DNA of 64,000 nucleotides from positions 124,001 to 188,000 of the forward strand of contig NZ_JBHSHY010000006.1 of NCBI RefSeq assembly GCF_042653205.1, read 5' to 3'. The position numbers were made by a program, and so were the translations under genes. The notes under the pieces are model-generated. The model made no database searches. It had not been told where the DNA came from and saw only the letters and a list, made by a program, of their open reading frames with translations. This document shows positions 40,062-49,384 of the stretch, in pieces (the first letter of the stretch is position 1; each line of letters begins with the position of its first letter). The DNA comes from Paenibacillus_Z sp042653205. GTDB lineage: Bacteria > Bacillota > Bacilli > Paenibacillales > Paenibacillaceae.

Positions 40062-41063
40062 ATGTCAGCGTTAACCGATCGATTCGGACGCGTCCACGAT
40101 TATTTGCGCATTTCCGTGACGGACCGCTGTAATTTGCGCTGTCTGTATTGCATGCCGGAGGAAGGGGTGCAATTCGAGCCTTCGGAAAATCTGCTCGGAT
40201 ACGGCCATATCGCCGAAGTCGTGCGCGCCGGCGCCCGTCTCGGCATTTCGAAGCTGCGCATCACGGGCGGAGAGCCGCTCGTCCGGCCGGGATTGCCCGG
40301 ACTGGTGCGGGAGCTGGCCTCCATCCCCGGCATCCAGGACATCTCGTTAACGACCAACGGCGTGCTGCTCGCGGATCAGGCGGAGGCGCTGCGGGCCGCG
40401 GGCCTGAAGCGGGTCAACATCAGCCTCGATACGCTGGATGCGGCGAGGTTCCGGTTCATCGCCCGGCGCGGGGAGCTGCGGCGCGTGCTGGAAGGCATCG
40501 AAGCCGCGGCGGACGCGGGCTTCGCGCCGATCAAGCTCAACTGCGTGCTGCTGAAGGGCGTCAACGAGGACGAAATCGCCGCGTTTCTGGATATGGCGGT
40601 CAAACGGCCGCTCCATGTCCGGTTCATCGAATATATGCCGATCGGCCATGCCGACGACAACTGGCGAAACCACTACCTGCCGCTGTCGCGTGTGCTGGAG
40701 ATCGCCGGAGAGCTCGGCCTGGCCTACGAGCGGATCGGAGACGTCCTCGGCAACGGACCGTCCGACGATTACCGCATCCGGGGCGGAGCGGGCACGTTCG
40801 GGCTGATCCACCCCGTGAGCGACCAGTTCTGCACGCGGTGCAACCGGCTGCGGCTGACGGCGGACGGCAATTTGCAGCCCTGCCTGTACTGGGTGGATGA
40901 GCTGAATGTGAAGCCGGCGCTGGGGAGTCCGGAAGAGCTGGAGAAGCTGTTCCTGAAGGCGCTGGCGATCAAGCCGCGCAACCACGAGATGGCCGCCAAG
41001 CTGGCGGACGAAGCGCAGTCCCACGAGCCGACGGCGCGCCGGATGTCCCAGATCGGCGGCTGA
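40062..41063 (+). CDS. moaA: GTP 3',8-cyclase MoaA
   Basis: 333 residues from the ATG at 40062, preceded by AAAGGAGAG. Radical-SAM enzyme for the first step of molybdenum cofactor synthesis. N-terminal cluster Cys23-x3-Cys27-x2-Cys30 (DRCNLRCLYC), GGEPLVRPG, and the C-terminal cluster motif FCTRCNRLRLTADGNLQPCLY. The protein ends in IGG, the Gly-Gly tail that MoaA needs. Divergent from the MoaD-MoaE fusion; other moa/moe genes are not in the window. Confidence 0.97.
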   Translation: MSALTDRFGRVHDYLRISVTDRCNLRCLYCMPEEGVQFEPSENLLGYGHIAEVVRAGARLGISKLRITGGEPLVRPGLPGLVRELASIPGIQDISLTTNGVLLADQAEALRAAGLKRVNISLDTLDAARFRFIARRGELRRVLEGIEAAADAGFAPIKLNCVLLKGVNEDEIAAFLDMAVKRPLHVRFIEYMPIGHADDNWRNHYLPLSRVLEIAGELGLAYERIGDVLGNGPSDDYRIRGGAGTFGLIHPVSDQFCTRCNRLRLTADGNLQPCLYWVDELNVKPALGSPEELEKLFLKALAIKPRNHEMAAKLADEAQSHEPTARRMSQIGG

Positions 41064-41188
41064 CCGCGGGCGAGCCGGCGGCAAGCGCGAGGGACGGCGG
41101 CCCATGAAGCCGCCCTATTAAGAATGAACATGAATTCAAGGTCGAACCAGCAAGCAGCAACTACGGGACGGACGGAGAGGATAAACCG

Positions 41189-41671
41189 ATGACGCAGCAG
41201 CAGCAACGGATTGCCGTGCATGACGGAAACCGGGAGCCGGTCTTTTTGTCGCCGGAAGAGATGGCCGTCATGGCGGGCGCCGTCTTTCCGCTGGCCGAGC
41301 GCGTGAACGGCGCCGCCGGCGAGGCGTTCGATTTCGGAGCCTGGTTCGCCCGGTTCCGGGAGCGGGAGAGCGCAGCCGGTCTCGGCGAGCCGCTGCCGAC
41401 ACACCTGAAGCTCGAGGGCGCCGACGCGTTCGAAGCCGTCATCCCGTGGGAACAGCTGGCGGACGCGGCGGTGCAGTTCGCCCTCGCCGGGTCGCCCCTG
41501 CCGAAGAACGGGCCGATCCGGCTCTACGTTCCGAACGGGTCGAGCGAATGCCTGAACGTCAAGAGCATCGTCGCCTGCCGGTTCCTGCGCGACGAAGCGC
41601 GGCGCGGCGAAGCGTCGTACGGGTTCAAGCGGACGTTCTCGGCGGACGACTTGCGAATCAAGAAGCCATAA
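41189..41671 (+). CDS. Uncharacterised protein, 160 residues
   Basis: Soluble protein beginning MTQQQQRIAVHDGNREPVFLSPEEMAVM. The C-terminal half reads FEAVIPWEQLADAAVQFALAGSPLPKNGPIRLYVPNGSSECLNVKSIVACRFLRDEARRGEASYGFKRTF. The PIRLYVPNGSSECLNVKSIV stretch faintly recalls the molybdopterin-domain ends of sulfite-oxidase-type enzymes. That, and its place behind moaA, hints at a Mo-related role, but this is only inference. GGAGAGG precedes the ATG. The following nucleotidase gene starts 29 bp later, so they are probably co-transcribed. Confidence 0.65.
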   Translation: MTQQQQRIAVHDGNREPVFLSPEEMAVMAGAVFPLAERVNGAAGEAFDFGAWFARFRERESAAGLGEPLPTHLKLEGADAFEAVIPWEQLADAAVQFALAGSPLPKNGPIRLYVPNGSSECLNVKSIVACRFLRDEARRGEASYGFKRTFSADDLRIKKP

Positions 41672-41700
41672 CCAACGCCGCACAGAACCGGGAGGCAGTC

Positions 41701-43143
41701 ATGAAGGAATCGGCAACGAAAGCGCCTGACGTCGTGCTGCTTCACAGCAACGACATCCACAGCAGGCTGGAGCAGGCGGCCAAGATCGCGGCTTACATCG
41801 AGAAAACGCGGCGCGAGTACGGGAACGACCATGTGCTGGTCCTCGATATCGGGGATCACATGGACCGCATGCGGGTCGAGACGGAAGCGAGCGACGGCCT
41901 GGCGAATGTCGAGCTGCTGAACGCGGCCGGCTACGACGCCGCGACGCTCGGCAACAACGAAGGCTTGACCTTCACGCCGGAGCAGCTGGACGAAGCGTTC
42001 GGCGAGCGGGCGAAATTCCGGACGGTGTGCGCGAACTTGTTCCGGAGCGAGGACGGCGGCCGGCCGGCCTGGATGCTGCCGCGGACGGTGATCGAGAAGG
42101 CCGGCATCCGCTTCGGCCTCGTCGGCGCGACCGCGGCGTTCGCGCAGTTTTACGCGCTGCTGGGCTGGGACGCGTCCGACCCGCTCCAAGCGGTGGCCGA
42201 GCAGGTCGAGGCGGTGCGGCCCGAGGCGGACGTGGTGATCGTCCTGTCGCACGCCGGGCTGCCGTTCGACCGGCGGCTGGCCGAGACGGTGCCGGGCATC
42301 GACGTCATTCTGGGCGGGCATACGCATCATCTGCTGGAAGAGCCCGAGCTTGTCGCCGGAACGTACCTGTGCGCGGCCGGCAAATACGGGGATTACGTCG
42401 GGCGGGTGGACATCCGCTACGACGCAGGGACGGGCCGCGTGGCGGTCGAAGCCGGCTGCGTGCCGATGGCCGCCTATCCCGAGGACCCGGCCGCGAGCGC
42501 CGTCATCGGCGGCTTCCTCGCGGATAGCGGGCCGCGGCTCGCCCGCGTCGTCGCCGATCTGCCGGCGCCGCTTCCCGCGGTTTACGGGCAGGAGTCGCCG
42601 CTTCCGAATCTGCTGGCCACCGGCCTGCGCCGCTGGACGGGAGCCGAGATCGGCCTCGTGAACGCGGGCCAGCTGCTGGGCGGCCTGGCCGCAGGCGGCG
42701 TGACGGCCGGCGATCTGCACGCCCTGTGCCCGTCGCCGATCAATCCGTGCCGCCTGACGCTGACGGGCCGCGACATCCGCGCGAGCCTGGAAGAAGCGCT
42801 GCTGCCCGACTATATCGAGAAGCCGATCCGCGGCTTCGGCTTCCGGGGGCTCTTCCTGGGGACGCTCGCGGTGGACGGGCTCGAAATCCGGTATGACCCC
42901 GCCGGACCGCCGGGCGCCAGGATCGCTTCCGTCGCCGTGAACGGGGAACCGCTCGACGACGACCGCGCGTACGCGGTTGGGACGATCGACATGTTTACCT
43001 TTGGCGTCGGCTATGAGAAAATCAAGAACGGCACGGACGTCGCGTATTTTCTGCCCGAATTCATTCGCGACGTTCTGGAGCGGGAGCTGCAGGACGGCGA
43101 GTCCGTCGCGGGCAGCTTCCGGACGCGCTGGTCAGCGATATAG
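41701..43143 (+). CDS. yunD: Metallophosphatase / 5'-nucleotidase (YunD-like)
   Basis: 480 residues from the ATG at 41701 with GGGAGG upstream. N-terminal calcineurin-like phosphatase with metal motifs HSNDIHSR, DIGDHMD, LGNNEG, LSHAG and GGHTHH. C-terminal 5'-nucleotidase domain (NLLATGLRRWTGAEIGLVNAGQLL, GRDIRASLEEALLP, AYAVGTIDMFTFGVGY). There is no signal peptide, so it is likely cytoplasmic, as in Bacillus YunD. Probably hydrolyses nucleoside phosphates. Confidence 0.9.
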   Translation: MKESATKAPDVVLLHSNDIHSRLEQAAKIAAYIEKTRREYGNDHVLVLDIGDHMDRMRVETEASDGLANVELLNAAGYDAATLGNNEGLTFTPEQLDEAFGERAKFRTVCANLFRSEDGGRPAWMLPRTVIEKAGIRFGLVGATAAFAQFYALLGWDASDPLQAVAEQVEAVRPEADVVIVLSHAGLPFDRRLAETVPGIDVILGGHTHHLLEEPELVAGTYLCAAGKYGDYVGRVDIRYDAGTGRVAVEAGCVPMAAYPEDPAASAVIGGFLADSGPRLARVVADLPAPLPAVYGQESPLPNLLATGLRRWTGAEIGLVNAGQLLGGLAAGGVTAGDLHALCPSPINPCRLTLTGRDIRASLEEALLPDYIEKPIRGFGFRGLFLGTLAVDGLEIRYDPAGPPGARIASVAVNGEPLDDDRAYAVGTIDMFTFGVGYEKIKNGTDVAYFLPEFIRDVLERELQDGESVAGSFRTRWSAI

Positions 43144-43168
43144 ACCGCGCGGATCGATGCAAGCGGCG

Positions 43169-43202
43169 AAAGCGCGCCGTCTTCCCAAGGGCGCCGCGCT
43201 TT
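43169..43202 (+). terminator. Hairpin after the nucleotidase gene
   Basis: AAAGCGCG / CGCGCTTT stem with an inner mismatch region, without a long T tract. Confidence 0.55.
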
Positions 43203-43252
43203 ACGCAAATCGTCAGGCAGGAATCCGGCAATAACAGTTTCAGGAGGGTAAA

Positions 43253-44104
43253 ATGGGAGACATTATTCATTCGATTATTCTAGGAATCGTGGAAGGCTTA
43301 ACCGAATTTTTGCCCGTTTCATCCTCGGGTCACATGATTTTGACGAACAAGCTGCTCGGCATCGCATCGGACGACCAGGCCATCGTGACATTCGAAATCA
43401 TCATTCAATTGGCGGCCATCCTGGCGATCGCGCTCGTGTACCGCAGCCGGATCGCGGATCTGTTCGGGCTCTCGCGCCGCACGGAATCGCTCGGCACGAT
43501 CACGTCCGGCCATGCCGCGCCGCGCCGCAAGCGCCTGAATCTCATCCACGTCGCGCTCGGCATCGTGCCGGCCATGCTGCTCGCTTTCGTATTGAAGGAC
43601 GTCATTAAAGGCGAAGGCTTCAACCAAGCGCCGGTGCTGCTGTCGCTCGTCATCGGCGGGATCTACATGATCGTCGCGGAGAAGCTGTCGAACTCCGGCC
43701 GCATCCGCGTCAAATCGGAGACGATGGACGACATCTCGTACCGCCAGGCATTCGGGATCGGCCTGCTTCAGTGCCTCTCGCTCTGGCCGGGCTTCTCGCG
43801 TTCCGGCTCCACGATCGCGGGCGGGATGCTCGTCGGGACAAGCTATAAAGCCGCCGCGGACTTCTCGTTCCTGATGGCCATTCCGATCATGGTGGCCGCG
43901 TCCGGCTATGAGATGCTCGACAGCTACAAATACATCACGGGCGACAATCTGTCGTTCTTCATCGTCGGCTTCATCGTCTCGTTCGTGGTCGCATGGCTCG
44001 TCATCGTGCTGTTCCTGCGTTTCATTCAGAAAATCCGCCTGACGCATTTCGCCATTTACCGCTTCGTTTTGGCGGCGGCGTTCTGGATTTTCGTCATGAG
44101 ATAG
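43253..44104 (+). CDS. uppP: Undecaprenyl-diphosphatase UppP (BacA)
   Basis: 283 residues, integral membrane. Dephosphorylates undecaprenyl diphosphate to recycle the lipid carrier of peptidoglycan and teichoic acid synthesis. Catalytic segments: GIVEGLTEFLPVSSSGHM near the N-terminus and LWPGFSRSGSTIAGGMLVG in the second half, with the Glu, Ser and Arg residues of the active site. Eight hydrophobic helices. AGGAGGG lies 6 nt before the ATG. The likely resistance link to bacitracin is family knowledge. Confidence 0.97.
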   Translation: MGDIIHSIILGIVEGLTEFLPVSSSGHMILTNKLLGIASDDQAIVTFEIIIQLAAILAIALVYRSRIADLFGLSRRTESLGTITSGHAAPRRKRLNLIHVALGIVPAMLLAFVLKDVIKGEGFNQAPVLLSLVIGGIYMIVAEKLSNSGRIRVKSETMDDISYRQAFGIGLLQCLSLWPGFSRSGSTIAGGMLVGTSYKAAADFSFLMAIPIMVAASGYEMLDSYKYITGDNLSFFIVGFIVSFVVAWLVIVLFLRFIQKIRLTHFAIYRFVLAAAFWIFVMR

Positions 44105-44222
44105 GGAGAATTTGTCGACATTTGGCGAATCTGTTCTTGCTCTTTTTTCCTAAATCCCTTACATTAACATTACGGGACTTATCCTTAAATAGGAAAATAG
44201 AAGCAGATCAGGGGTCGATAAG

Positions 44223-45344
44223 ATGCGTTTATTGCCCGTCCAACTGTGTCAGCCCGGCATGCGGCTCGCGAAGAAGATCTATTCCGAAGAAGGCCTCGTG
44301 CTGCTGGGCGCCGACGTCGAACTAACCCAGAAGCTTATCACTCGCCTCTATGAATGCGGCATTCATTTCGTATATATCCAAGATCCTAGGACGGCTGACC
44401 TGGTCGTGCCGGATCTGATCAGCGAAGAGACGCGCCGCCGCGCGCTCACCGAGATTCGCACCAACTTCCGGAACCTGATGGACCGGCCGAACCGGAAGAG
44501 CGGCGTGACGTATCCGTACATCGGCAAGGCGTTCCGCCAAGTCATGGGCATGGTCATCGACGATTTGACCGGTCAGAAGGACGCCATGGTCATGCTGATG
44601 AACATGGGCATCGTCGACAATTATCTCTACCATCATTCGCTGAACGTGGCCGTTTACTCGACCGTGCTCGGCATCGCGAACGGGTACACCCGCGACGAGC
44701 TGATGACGCTGGGTCTTGGCGCAGTGCTGCACGATATCGGCAAGACGCAGATCAACGTGAACATCTTGAAGAAGGAAGCGCAGCTCTCCCGCGAGGAATA
44801 CGAGGAGATGAAGCGGCATACGGAGCGCGGCTTCCACCTGCTCAAGGATGAGCCGAACATTCCGCTCTTGGCTGCGCACTGCGCGTACCAGCATCACGAG
44901 CGGCTCGACGGCAGCGGCTACCCGCGAGGCATCCGGGGCGAGCAGATCCACGAGTACGCGAAATGGATCGGGATCGTCGATTCGTACGACGCCATGACGA
45001 CGGCGCGGATCTACCGCGACCCGATGCTGCCGCACGAGGCCGCGGAGTCGCTGTACGCCGGAAGCGGGACCCTCTACGAGCAGCGGATGCTTCAGCTGTT
45101 CCGGGACAAGCTCGCGATCTACCCGCTCGGCATCAGCGTCAAGCTGCAGACCGGCGAACGCGGTGTCGTCGTCGACATCCATTCGTCCTGCCCGCACCGG
45201 CCCGTCGTCCGGGTGCTGAGCGACGAGAACGGAGAAGCGCTGCACGCGCCGTACGAGGTGGACTTGTCCAAGGAGTTGACGGCGATGATCGTCGGCGTGA
45301 ACGAAAGCGAGAAGCGGCCGATGGCCGGGGCGGCGAGCTCGTAA
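44223..45344 (+). CDS. HD-GYP domain protein, predicted c-di-GMP phosphodiesterase
   Basis: 373 residues. N-terminus MRLLPVQLCQPGMRLAKKIYSEEGLVLLGADVELTQKLITRLYECGIHFVYIQDP is a domain often found before Bacillota HD-GYP cores. Core: HHSLNVAVYSTVLGIANG, LGLGAVLHDIGKTQI (HD), KRHTERGFHLL, HHERLDGSGYPRGI and WIGIVDSYDAMTTARIYR. Both this and the 37998 protein keep the metal-binding His and Asp residues and so are probably active. No receiver domain. Monocistronic. Confidence 0.93.
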   Translation: MRLLPVQLCQPGMRLAKKIYSEEGLVLLGADVELTQKLITRLYECGIHFVYIQDPRTADLVVPDLISEETRRRALTEIRTNFRNLMDRPNRKSGVTYPYIGKAFRQVMGMVIDDLTGQKDAMVMLMNMGIVDNYLYHHSLNVAVYSTVLGIANGYTRDELMTLGLGAVLHDIGKTQINVNILKKEAQLSREEYEEMKRHTERGFHLLKDEPNIPLLAAHCAYQHHERLDGSGYPRGIRGEQIHEYAKWIGIVDSYDAMTTARIYRDPMLPHEAAESLYAGSGTLYEQRMLQLFRDKLAIYPLGISVKLQTGERGVVVDIHSSCPHRPVVRVLSDENGEALHAPYEVDLSKELTAMIVGVNESEKRPMAGAASS

Positions 45345-45375
45345 CGGACGCTTCCGCGCCTGGGACATACGAGGT

Positions 45376-45398
45376 ACAAGGAGCCGAAAGGCTCCTTT
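45376..45398 (+). terminator. Terminator after the HD-GYP gene
   Basis: AAGGAGCC-GAAA-GGCTCCTT hairpin followed by TTCT. Confidence 0.85.
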
Positions 45399-45545
45399 TC
45401 TCATAGGTGCAAGCTCGGGCTGCAACGGCGGTTAGGGGACGAGCGCCGCCGAAACCCGTTTGCATCCGTCGTCCCCGGACATTACAATAAGAACAAGCCG
45501 CGAAGAACGGCAGGCGATTATGTTGAAAAGTCAGGTGCTGAACAG

Positions 45546-46661
45546 ATGTTGAACGCAATACCGTTACCGTTTACCCTCAAGGACGACCCTTGGGATCCCA
45601 TTCATTCGCTCCGCCGCCATGGGCGCCATCGGCTCACGAGCGTGGAGATGACGCTGTCCAATCTGTGCAATATGCGCTGCGAGCACTGCGCGGTCGGGGA
45701 CACCCTCGTCCTCGCCGAGCCCGAGAAGCTGCCGCTCGCGCTCATGCTGCGCCGGCTGGACGAGATCGACGAGCTGAAGACGATCAGCATCACCGGCGGG
45801 GAGCCGACCTTCTCCGACCGGACGGTCAAGGAATACATGATTCCGCTGCTTCAATATGCGCGGGACCGGGGTATATTTTCTCAGCTCAATTCCAATATTA
45901 CATTGGATTACTCGCGTTACGAGGCGATCGCGCCTTACCTGGACGTCATGCATATCTCGTTCAACTATACGTCCGCGGACGATTTTCACGCCATCGGGTT
46001 CGCCAAGAGCGGCCATCCGGTGCCGATGCCGGTCGCCGGCCGCATGTACGAGCGCATGATGGACAATGCGCGCAAGCTTAGCGATGGCGGGCTTTTCGTG
46101 TCCGCGGAATCCATGATCAACTTCCGCACGCACCGGAAAATGCCCGAGATTCACCGGCTTATCGTCGAAATGGGCTGCAAGCGCCACGAAGTGCATCCGA
46201 TGTATCCGAGCGCATTCGCCGCGGATTTGCCGGTGATCTCGCCGGCCGCCATGCGCGAAGCGGTGAAAGATCTGCTGGACAGCCGGGATCCGTCGCTATG
46301 GATGCTGTTCGGCACGCTGCCGTTCTACGGCTGCAGCGAGGATGCCGAGGAACGCGAGCTGCTGAGGCGGCTGGCGGGCGAGCCCAACGTCACGGTCCGC
46401 AACGACCCCGACGGCCGGAACCGGCTGAACGTGAATTTGTTCACGGGAGACGTATTCGTCACCGATTTCTCCGACGTGCCGTCCTTCGGCAATGTCAAGC
46501 AGGACCGCTTGGACGATCTGTTCGACCGCTGGCTGTCCCATCCGCTCGCGGAGAGCGTGGACTGCCATTGTCCCGCCGCCTCGTGCTGCGGCCCCAATCT
46601 GCTCGTGAAGGACATGTATTACCGCGACGTGGATTTCGGTACGCGCCAAGCGGCGCTGTAG
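45546..46661 (+). CDS. yfkAB: Radical SAM/CxCxxxxC motif protein YfkAB
   Basis: 371 residues. Radical-SAM cluster Cys41-x3-Cys45-x2-Cys48 (LCNMRCEHC), SITGGEPTFSD, and a C-terminal second cysteine motif CHCPAASC (CxCxxxxC) that names the family. The product is not known. In this Bacillota group the two parts occur as one gene, as here. AGGTG precedes the ATG. A 10-codon ATG frame (45522) overlaps its start and could couple translation. Confidence 0.9.
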   Translation: MLNAIPLPFTLKDDPWDPIHSLRRHGRHRLTSVEMTLSNLCNMRCEHCAVGDTLVLAEPEKLPLALMLRRLDEIDELKTISITGGEPTFSDRTVKEYMIPLLQYARDRGIFSQLNSNITLDYSRYEAIAPYLDVMHISFNYTSADDFHAIGFAKSGHPVPMPVAGRMYERMMDNARKLSDGGLFVSAESMINFRTHRKMPEIHRLIVEMGCKRHEVHPMYPSAFAADLPVISPAAMREAVKDLLDSRDPSLWMLFGTLPFYGCSEDAEERELLRRLAGEPNVTVRNDPDGRNRLNVNLFTGDVFVTDFSDVPSFGNVKQDRLDDLFDRWLSHPLAESVDCHCPAASCCGPNLLVKDMYYRDVDFGTRQAAL

Positions 46662-46722
46662 CGGCGGGCGACAGTCAGAGAGACAGCGGCCGCAAGGCCG
46701 ATGAGAGGAGCGGAAACGACTT

Positions 46723-48063
46723 TTGCAGGAATTTGAATTCGGGAAGATCTTTTGGAATCTTTGCATCGTTCTCATTCTCGTGCTGTTAAACGGCTTTTTC
46801 GTCGCCGCCGAATTTTCGCTCGTGAAGGTCAGGCAGTCCCGGCTGACGCAGCTCGTCAACGAAGGCAACGCGCGCGCCAAGTACGCGATCAAGGTCAACC
46901 AGCGGCTGGACGCGTATCTCTCCGCGACGCAGCTCGGCATCACGCTCGCATCGCTCGCCCTTGGCTGGGTCGGCGAGCCCGCCATCTCCGATCTGATCGT
47001 GGAACCGCTGTTCCATATGCTCGGCTTGGACGACGGCGCCTTCATGCATACGGTCTCCGTCGTGATCGGATTTCTGTGCATCACGTTCCTCCATATCGTG
47101 CTGGGGGAGCTTGCGCCGAAGTCGCTCGCGATCCAGAAGTCCGAGGGTACGTCGCTGTTCGCGTCCATGCCGCTGCTATACTTTTACCGGGTGTTCCTGC
47201 CGGCGATCTGGCTGCTCAACGGGTCGGCGAACCGGCTGTTGCGCCTGTTCGGCGTACAGCCGGCGAGCGAGCACGATTCGGCTCATACCGAGGAAGAGAT
47301 CCGCATCCTGATGGACCAGAGCGCGAAGAGCGGCATCATCGACAAGGACGAACTGGCGCTGTTCGATAACGTTTTCGAATTTTCCGACCGGCTGGCCCGG
47401 GAAGTCATGCTGCCGCGGACGGACATGGACTGCCTGTATGCCAACCTGCCGTTCGAAGAAAATTTGAAAACCGTCTATGCGAGCAAGCATACGCGGTATC
47501 CCGTCTGCGTTGAGGACAAGGACCAATTGATCGGTTTCGTGCACATTACCGATCTGCTGACCGCGGATCCGGATGAGGAGCACGATCTGCGGCGCTACCT
47601 GCGCCCGATCTTGAACGTGCCGGAATCGATGGAGGTCAGCCATGTCCTGCAGCTGATGCAGCGCAGGCACTCGCAGCTGGCGATCGTCGTGGACGAATAC
47701 GGCGGGACGGCGGGCATGCTGACGACGGAGCTGATCCTGGAACAAATCGTAGGCGAAATCCACGACGAATTCGACGACGCGCAGCCGGATATTGTCGTTA
47801 AGGGCGACGTCACGTCCGTCGAAGGCCGCATGCTGATCGAGGAAATCAACGACATGTTCGACCTCGACATCGAAGATGAGGACGTCGACACGATCGGCGG
47901 CTGGCTGTTCACGAAGCTCGAGGGCAATCCCGAGCGGGGCAAGAAGGTCGAATTCGACGGCTACGTGTTCGAAGTAGCGGAAAGCGAGCCGCTGCGCGTG
48001 CTGCGCGTCTTCATCTACCGGACGAAGGCAGAAGAACCCGAAATTACGGGGTTCGGCGAATGA
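46723..48063 (+). CDS. CNNM/CorC (HlyC) family membrane protein with CBS pair
   Basis: 446 residues from a TTG at 46723, with GAGAGGAG upstream. CNNM transmembrane domain (LILVLLNGFFVAAEFSLVKVRQSRL, LATQLGITLASLALGWVGEP-like, ending at the HIVLGELAPKSLAIQKS helix). It is followed by a CBS pair (REVMLPRTDMDCL.. TRYPVCVEDKDQLIGFVHITDLL and the second copy QLAIVVDEYGGTAGMLTTELILEQIVGEI). A C-terminal CorC_HlyC domain closes the protein. Family members are linked to Mg2+ and other cation efflux. Confidence 0.93.
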   Translation: MQEFEFGKIFWNLCIVLILVLLNGFFVAAEFSLVKVRQSRLTQLVNEGNARAKYAIKVNQRLDAYLSATQLGITLASLALGWVGEPAISDLIVEPLFHMLGLDDGAFMHTVSVVIGFLCITFLHIVLGELAPKSLAIQKSEGTSLFASMPLLYFYRVFLPAIWLLNGSANRLLRLFGVQPASEHDSAHTEEEIRILMDQSAKSGIIDKDELALFDNVFEFSDRLAREVMLPRTDMDCLYANLPFEENLKTVYASKHTRYPVCVEDKDQLIGFVHITDLLTADPDEEHDLRRYLRPILNVPESMEVSHVLQLMQRRHSQLAIVVDEYGGTAGMLTTELILEQIVGEIHDEFDDAQPDIVVKGDVTSVEGRMLIEEINDMFDLDIEDEDVDTIGGWLFTKLEGNPERGKKVEFDGYVFEVAESEPLRVLRVFIYRTKAEEPEITGFGE

Positions 48064-48085
48064 CGGCAACCCATACATACGCGAA

Positions 48086-48116
48086 GAGCTCATGTCGGCG
48101 GACATGGGCTTTTTTG
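48086..48116 (+). terminator. Terminator after the CNNM gene
   Basis: AGCTCATGTC-GGCG-GACATGGGCT hairpin followed by T6. Confidence 0.85.
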
Positions 48117-48231
48117 CTTTGCGCCAAGGTTTAATCCACCGGGCCAAGCAAGATCGCCCTGCCTGCGTCATAAGAATAGGAGTGGCAATCGAAAAATGTC
48201 CGCATGTTCATCATGAGGAGGGGAAGCGAAA

Positions 48232-48471
48232 TTGAATGCGGTAAATCCGACGCGAGAATGGTGTCCCTTTATAGGCCCATGCGACCCGTGCCCGCCGAAA
48301 TACGTGAAAGTCTACTATGTCCCGCCGAACCAGTACATTCCGTACCAGCCGATGAATCTCCCGCAGTTCCCGCTGCCGGAGGCGCTCATGAGGGGTACGC
48401 TGTGGCCGGCGTTATACGGCCCGTACGAATCCAAATGCCAGATGGGGAGGCCGGAAGAAAGTGAACAATAA
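48232..48471 (+). CDS. cotJA: Spore coat-associated protein CotJA
   Basis: 79 residues starting at TTG with AGGAGGGG upstream. Rich in Pro, Tyr and Cys: EWCPFIGPCDPCPPKYVKVYYVPPNQYIPYQPMNLPQFPLPEALMRGTLWPALYGPY. This is the pattern of CotJA, a sigma-E-dependent coat protein of Bacillus. First gene of cotJABC; its end overlaps cotJB by 11 bp. Confidence 0.93.
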   Translation: MNAVNPTREWCPFIGPCDPCPPKYVKVYYVPPNQYIPYQPMNLPQFPLPEALMRGTLWPALYGPYESKCQMGRPEESEQ

Positions 48472-48730
48472 CCAGACGCTGGACGAACAGTATTACCGCA
48501 TGCTGCTCGAGCTGCAGCAGATCGAATTCGCGCTGGTCGAATTGTCGCTTTACCTCGATACGCACCCGAACGATCTGCAGGCGCTGCAGCAGTTCAACCA
48601 GCTGGCCCAGCAGCGCATGCAGAGCGCGCACCAGTTCGAGATGCATTACGGACCGCTCATGCAGTTCGGGCACAGTTATTCCAAGTATCCGTGGCAGTGG
48701 GTCGAAAGCCCCTGGCCGTGGCAGGTGTAA
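48461..48730 (+). CDS. cotJB: Spore coat protein CotJB
   Basis: 89 residues from a GTG inside the end of cotJA. Reads YYRMLLELQQIEFALVELSLYLDTHPNDLQALQQFNQLAQQRMQ and ends in the Trp-rich YPWQWVESPWPWQV typical of CotJB. A mostly helical small coat protein acting with CotJA and CotJC. Confidence 0.94.
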   Translation: MNNNQTLDEQYYRMLLELQQIEFALVELSLYLDTHPNDLQALQQFNQLAQQRMQSAHQFEMHYGPLMQFGHSYSKYPWQWVESPWPWQV

Positions 48731-48758
48731 CCTAAGCGTCGAGGGAGGTGGAACGCTC

Positions 48759-49328
48759 GTGTGGATATATCAGAAGAAGCTCCAATACCCTGTGCGGGTC
48801 AGCAAATGCGATCCGCGGGTAGCCCGCTATCTGGTGGAGCAATACGGCGGGGCGGACGGCGAGCTGTCGGCCGCGCTCCGGTACTTAAATCAGCGCTACA
48901 GCATTCCGGATAAAGTCATCGGGCTGCTGACTGACATCGGAACCGAGGAGTTCGCACATCTGGAGATGATCGCGACGATGATCTACAAGCTGACGAAGGA
49001 CGCCACGCCGCAGCAGATGGAGGCGGCGGGTCTCGGCGATCATTACGTCATTCACGACAACGCGCTGTTCTACAACAACGCGTCCGGCGTGCCGTGGACG
49101 GCGGCCTACATTCAGGCGAAGGGCGATCCGCTGGCCGACCTGTACGAGGACATCGCGGCAGAGGAGAAAGCGCGGGCGACGTACCAGTGGATCATCGACA
49201 TGACGGACGACGTCGATTTGCAGGACAGCCTGAAGTTTCTGCGCGAACGGGAAATCGTCCACGCCATGCGCTTCAAGGAAGCGGTGGAGATGATCAAGGC
49301 CGACCGCGAGACGAAAAAGGTGTTCTAG
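48759..49328 (+). CDS. cotJC: Spore coat protein CotJC, manganese-catalase-like
   Basis: 189 residues from a GTG with GGGAGGTGG upstream. Ferritin-like fold with di-metal residues in GELSAALRYLNQRY, GTEEFAHLEMIATMIYKLT and DIAAEEKARATYQWII; ERE-xxH occurs near the end (LREREIVHAMRF). CotJC proteins resemble Mn-catalase and are placed in the spore coat. Third gene of the operon. Confidence 0.96.
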   Translation: MWIYQKKLQYPVRVSKCDPRVARYLVEQYGGADGELSAALRYLNQRYSIPDKVIGLLTDIGTEEFAHLEMIATMIYKLTKDATPQQMEAAGLGDHYVIHDNALFYNNASGVPWTAAYIQAKGDPLADLYEDIAAEEKARATYQWIIDMTDDVDLQDSLKFLREREIVHAMRFKEAVEMIKADRETKKVF

Positions 49329-49343
49329 CGACGTTGACGATTG

Positions 49344-49384
49344 GCAAAACCCCTAGCGGCGAGTAGGCCGCGGGGGCTTTTTGC
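49344..49384 (+). terminator. Terminator after cotJC
   Basis: ACCCCTAGCGGC / GCCGCGGGGGC stem followed by TTTTT. Confidence 0.8.

Noticed and set aside
45435..45476. GGGGACGA / TCGTCCCC inverted repeat before yfkAB
   Set aside because: Eight-base arms with a 26-nt loop and no T tract; likely to occur by chance in GC-rich DNA.
48120..48231. Sigma-E promoter for cotJABC
   Set aside because: TCATAAG near 48169 is suggestive, but no -10 or -35 partner at the right spacing was convincing.
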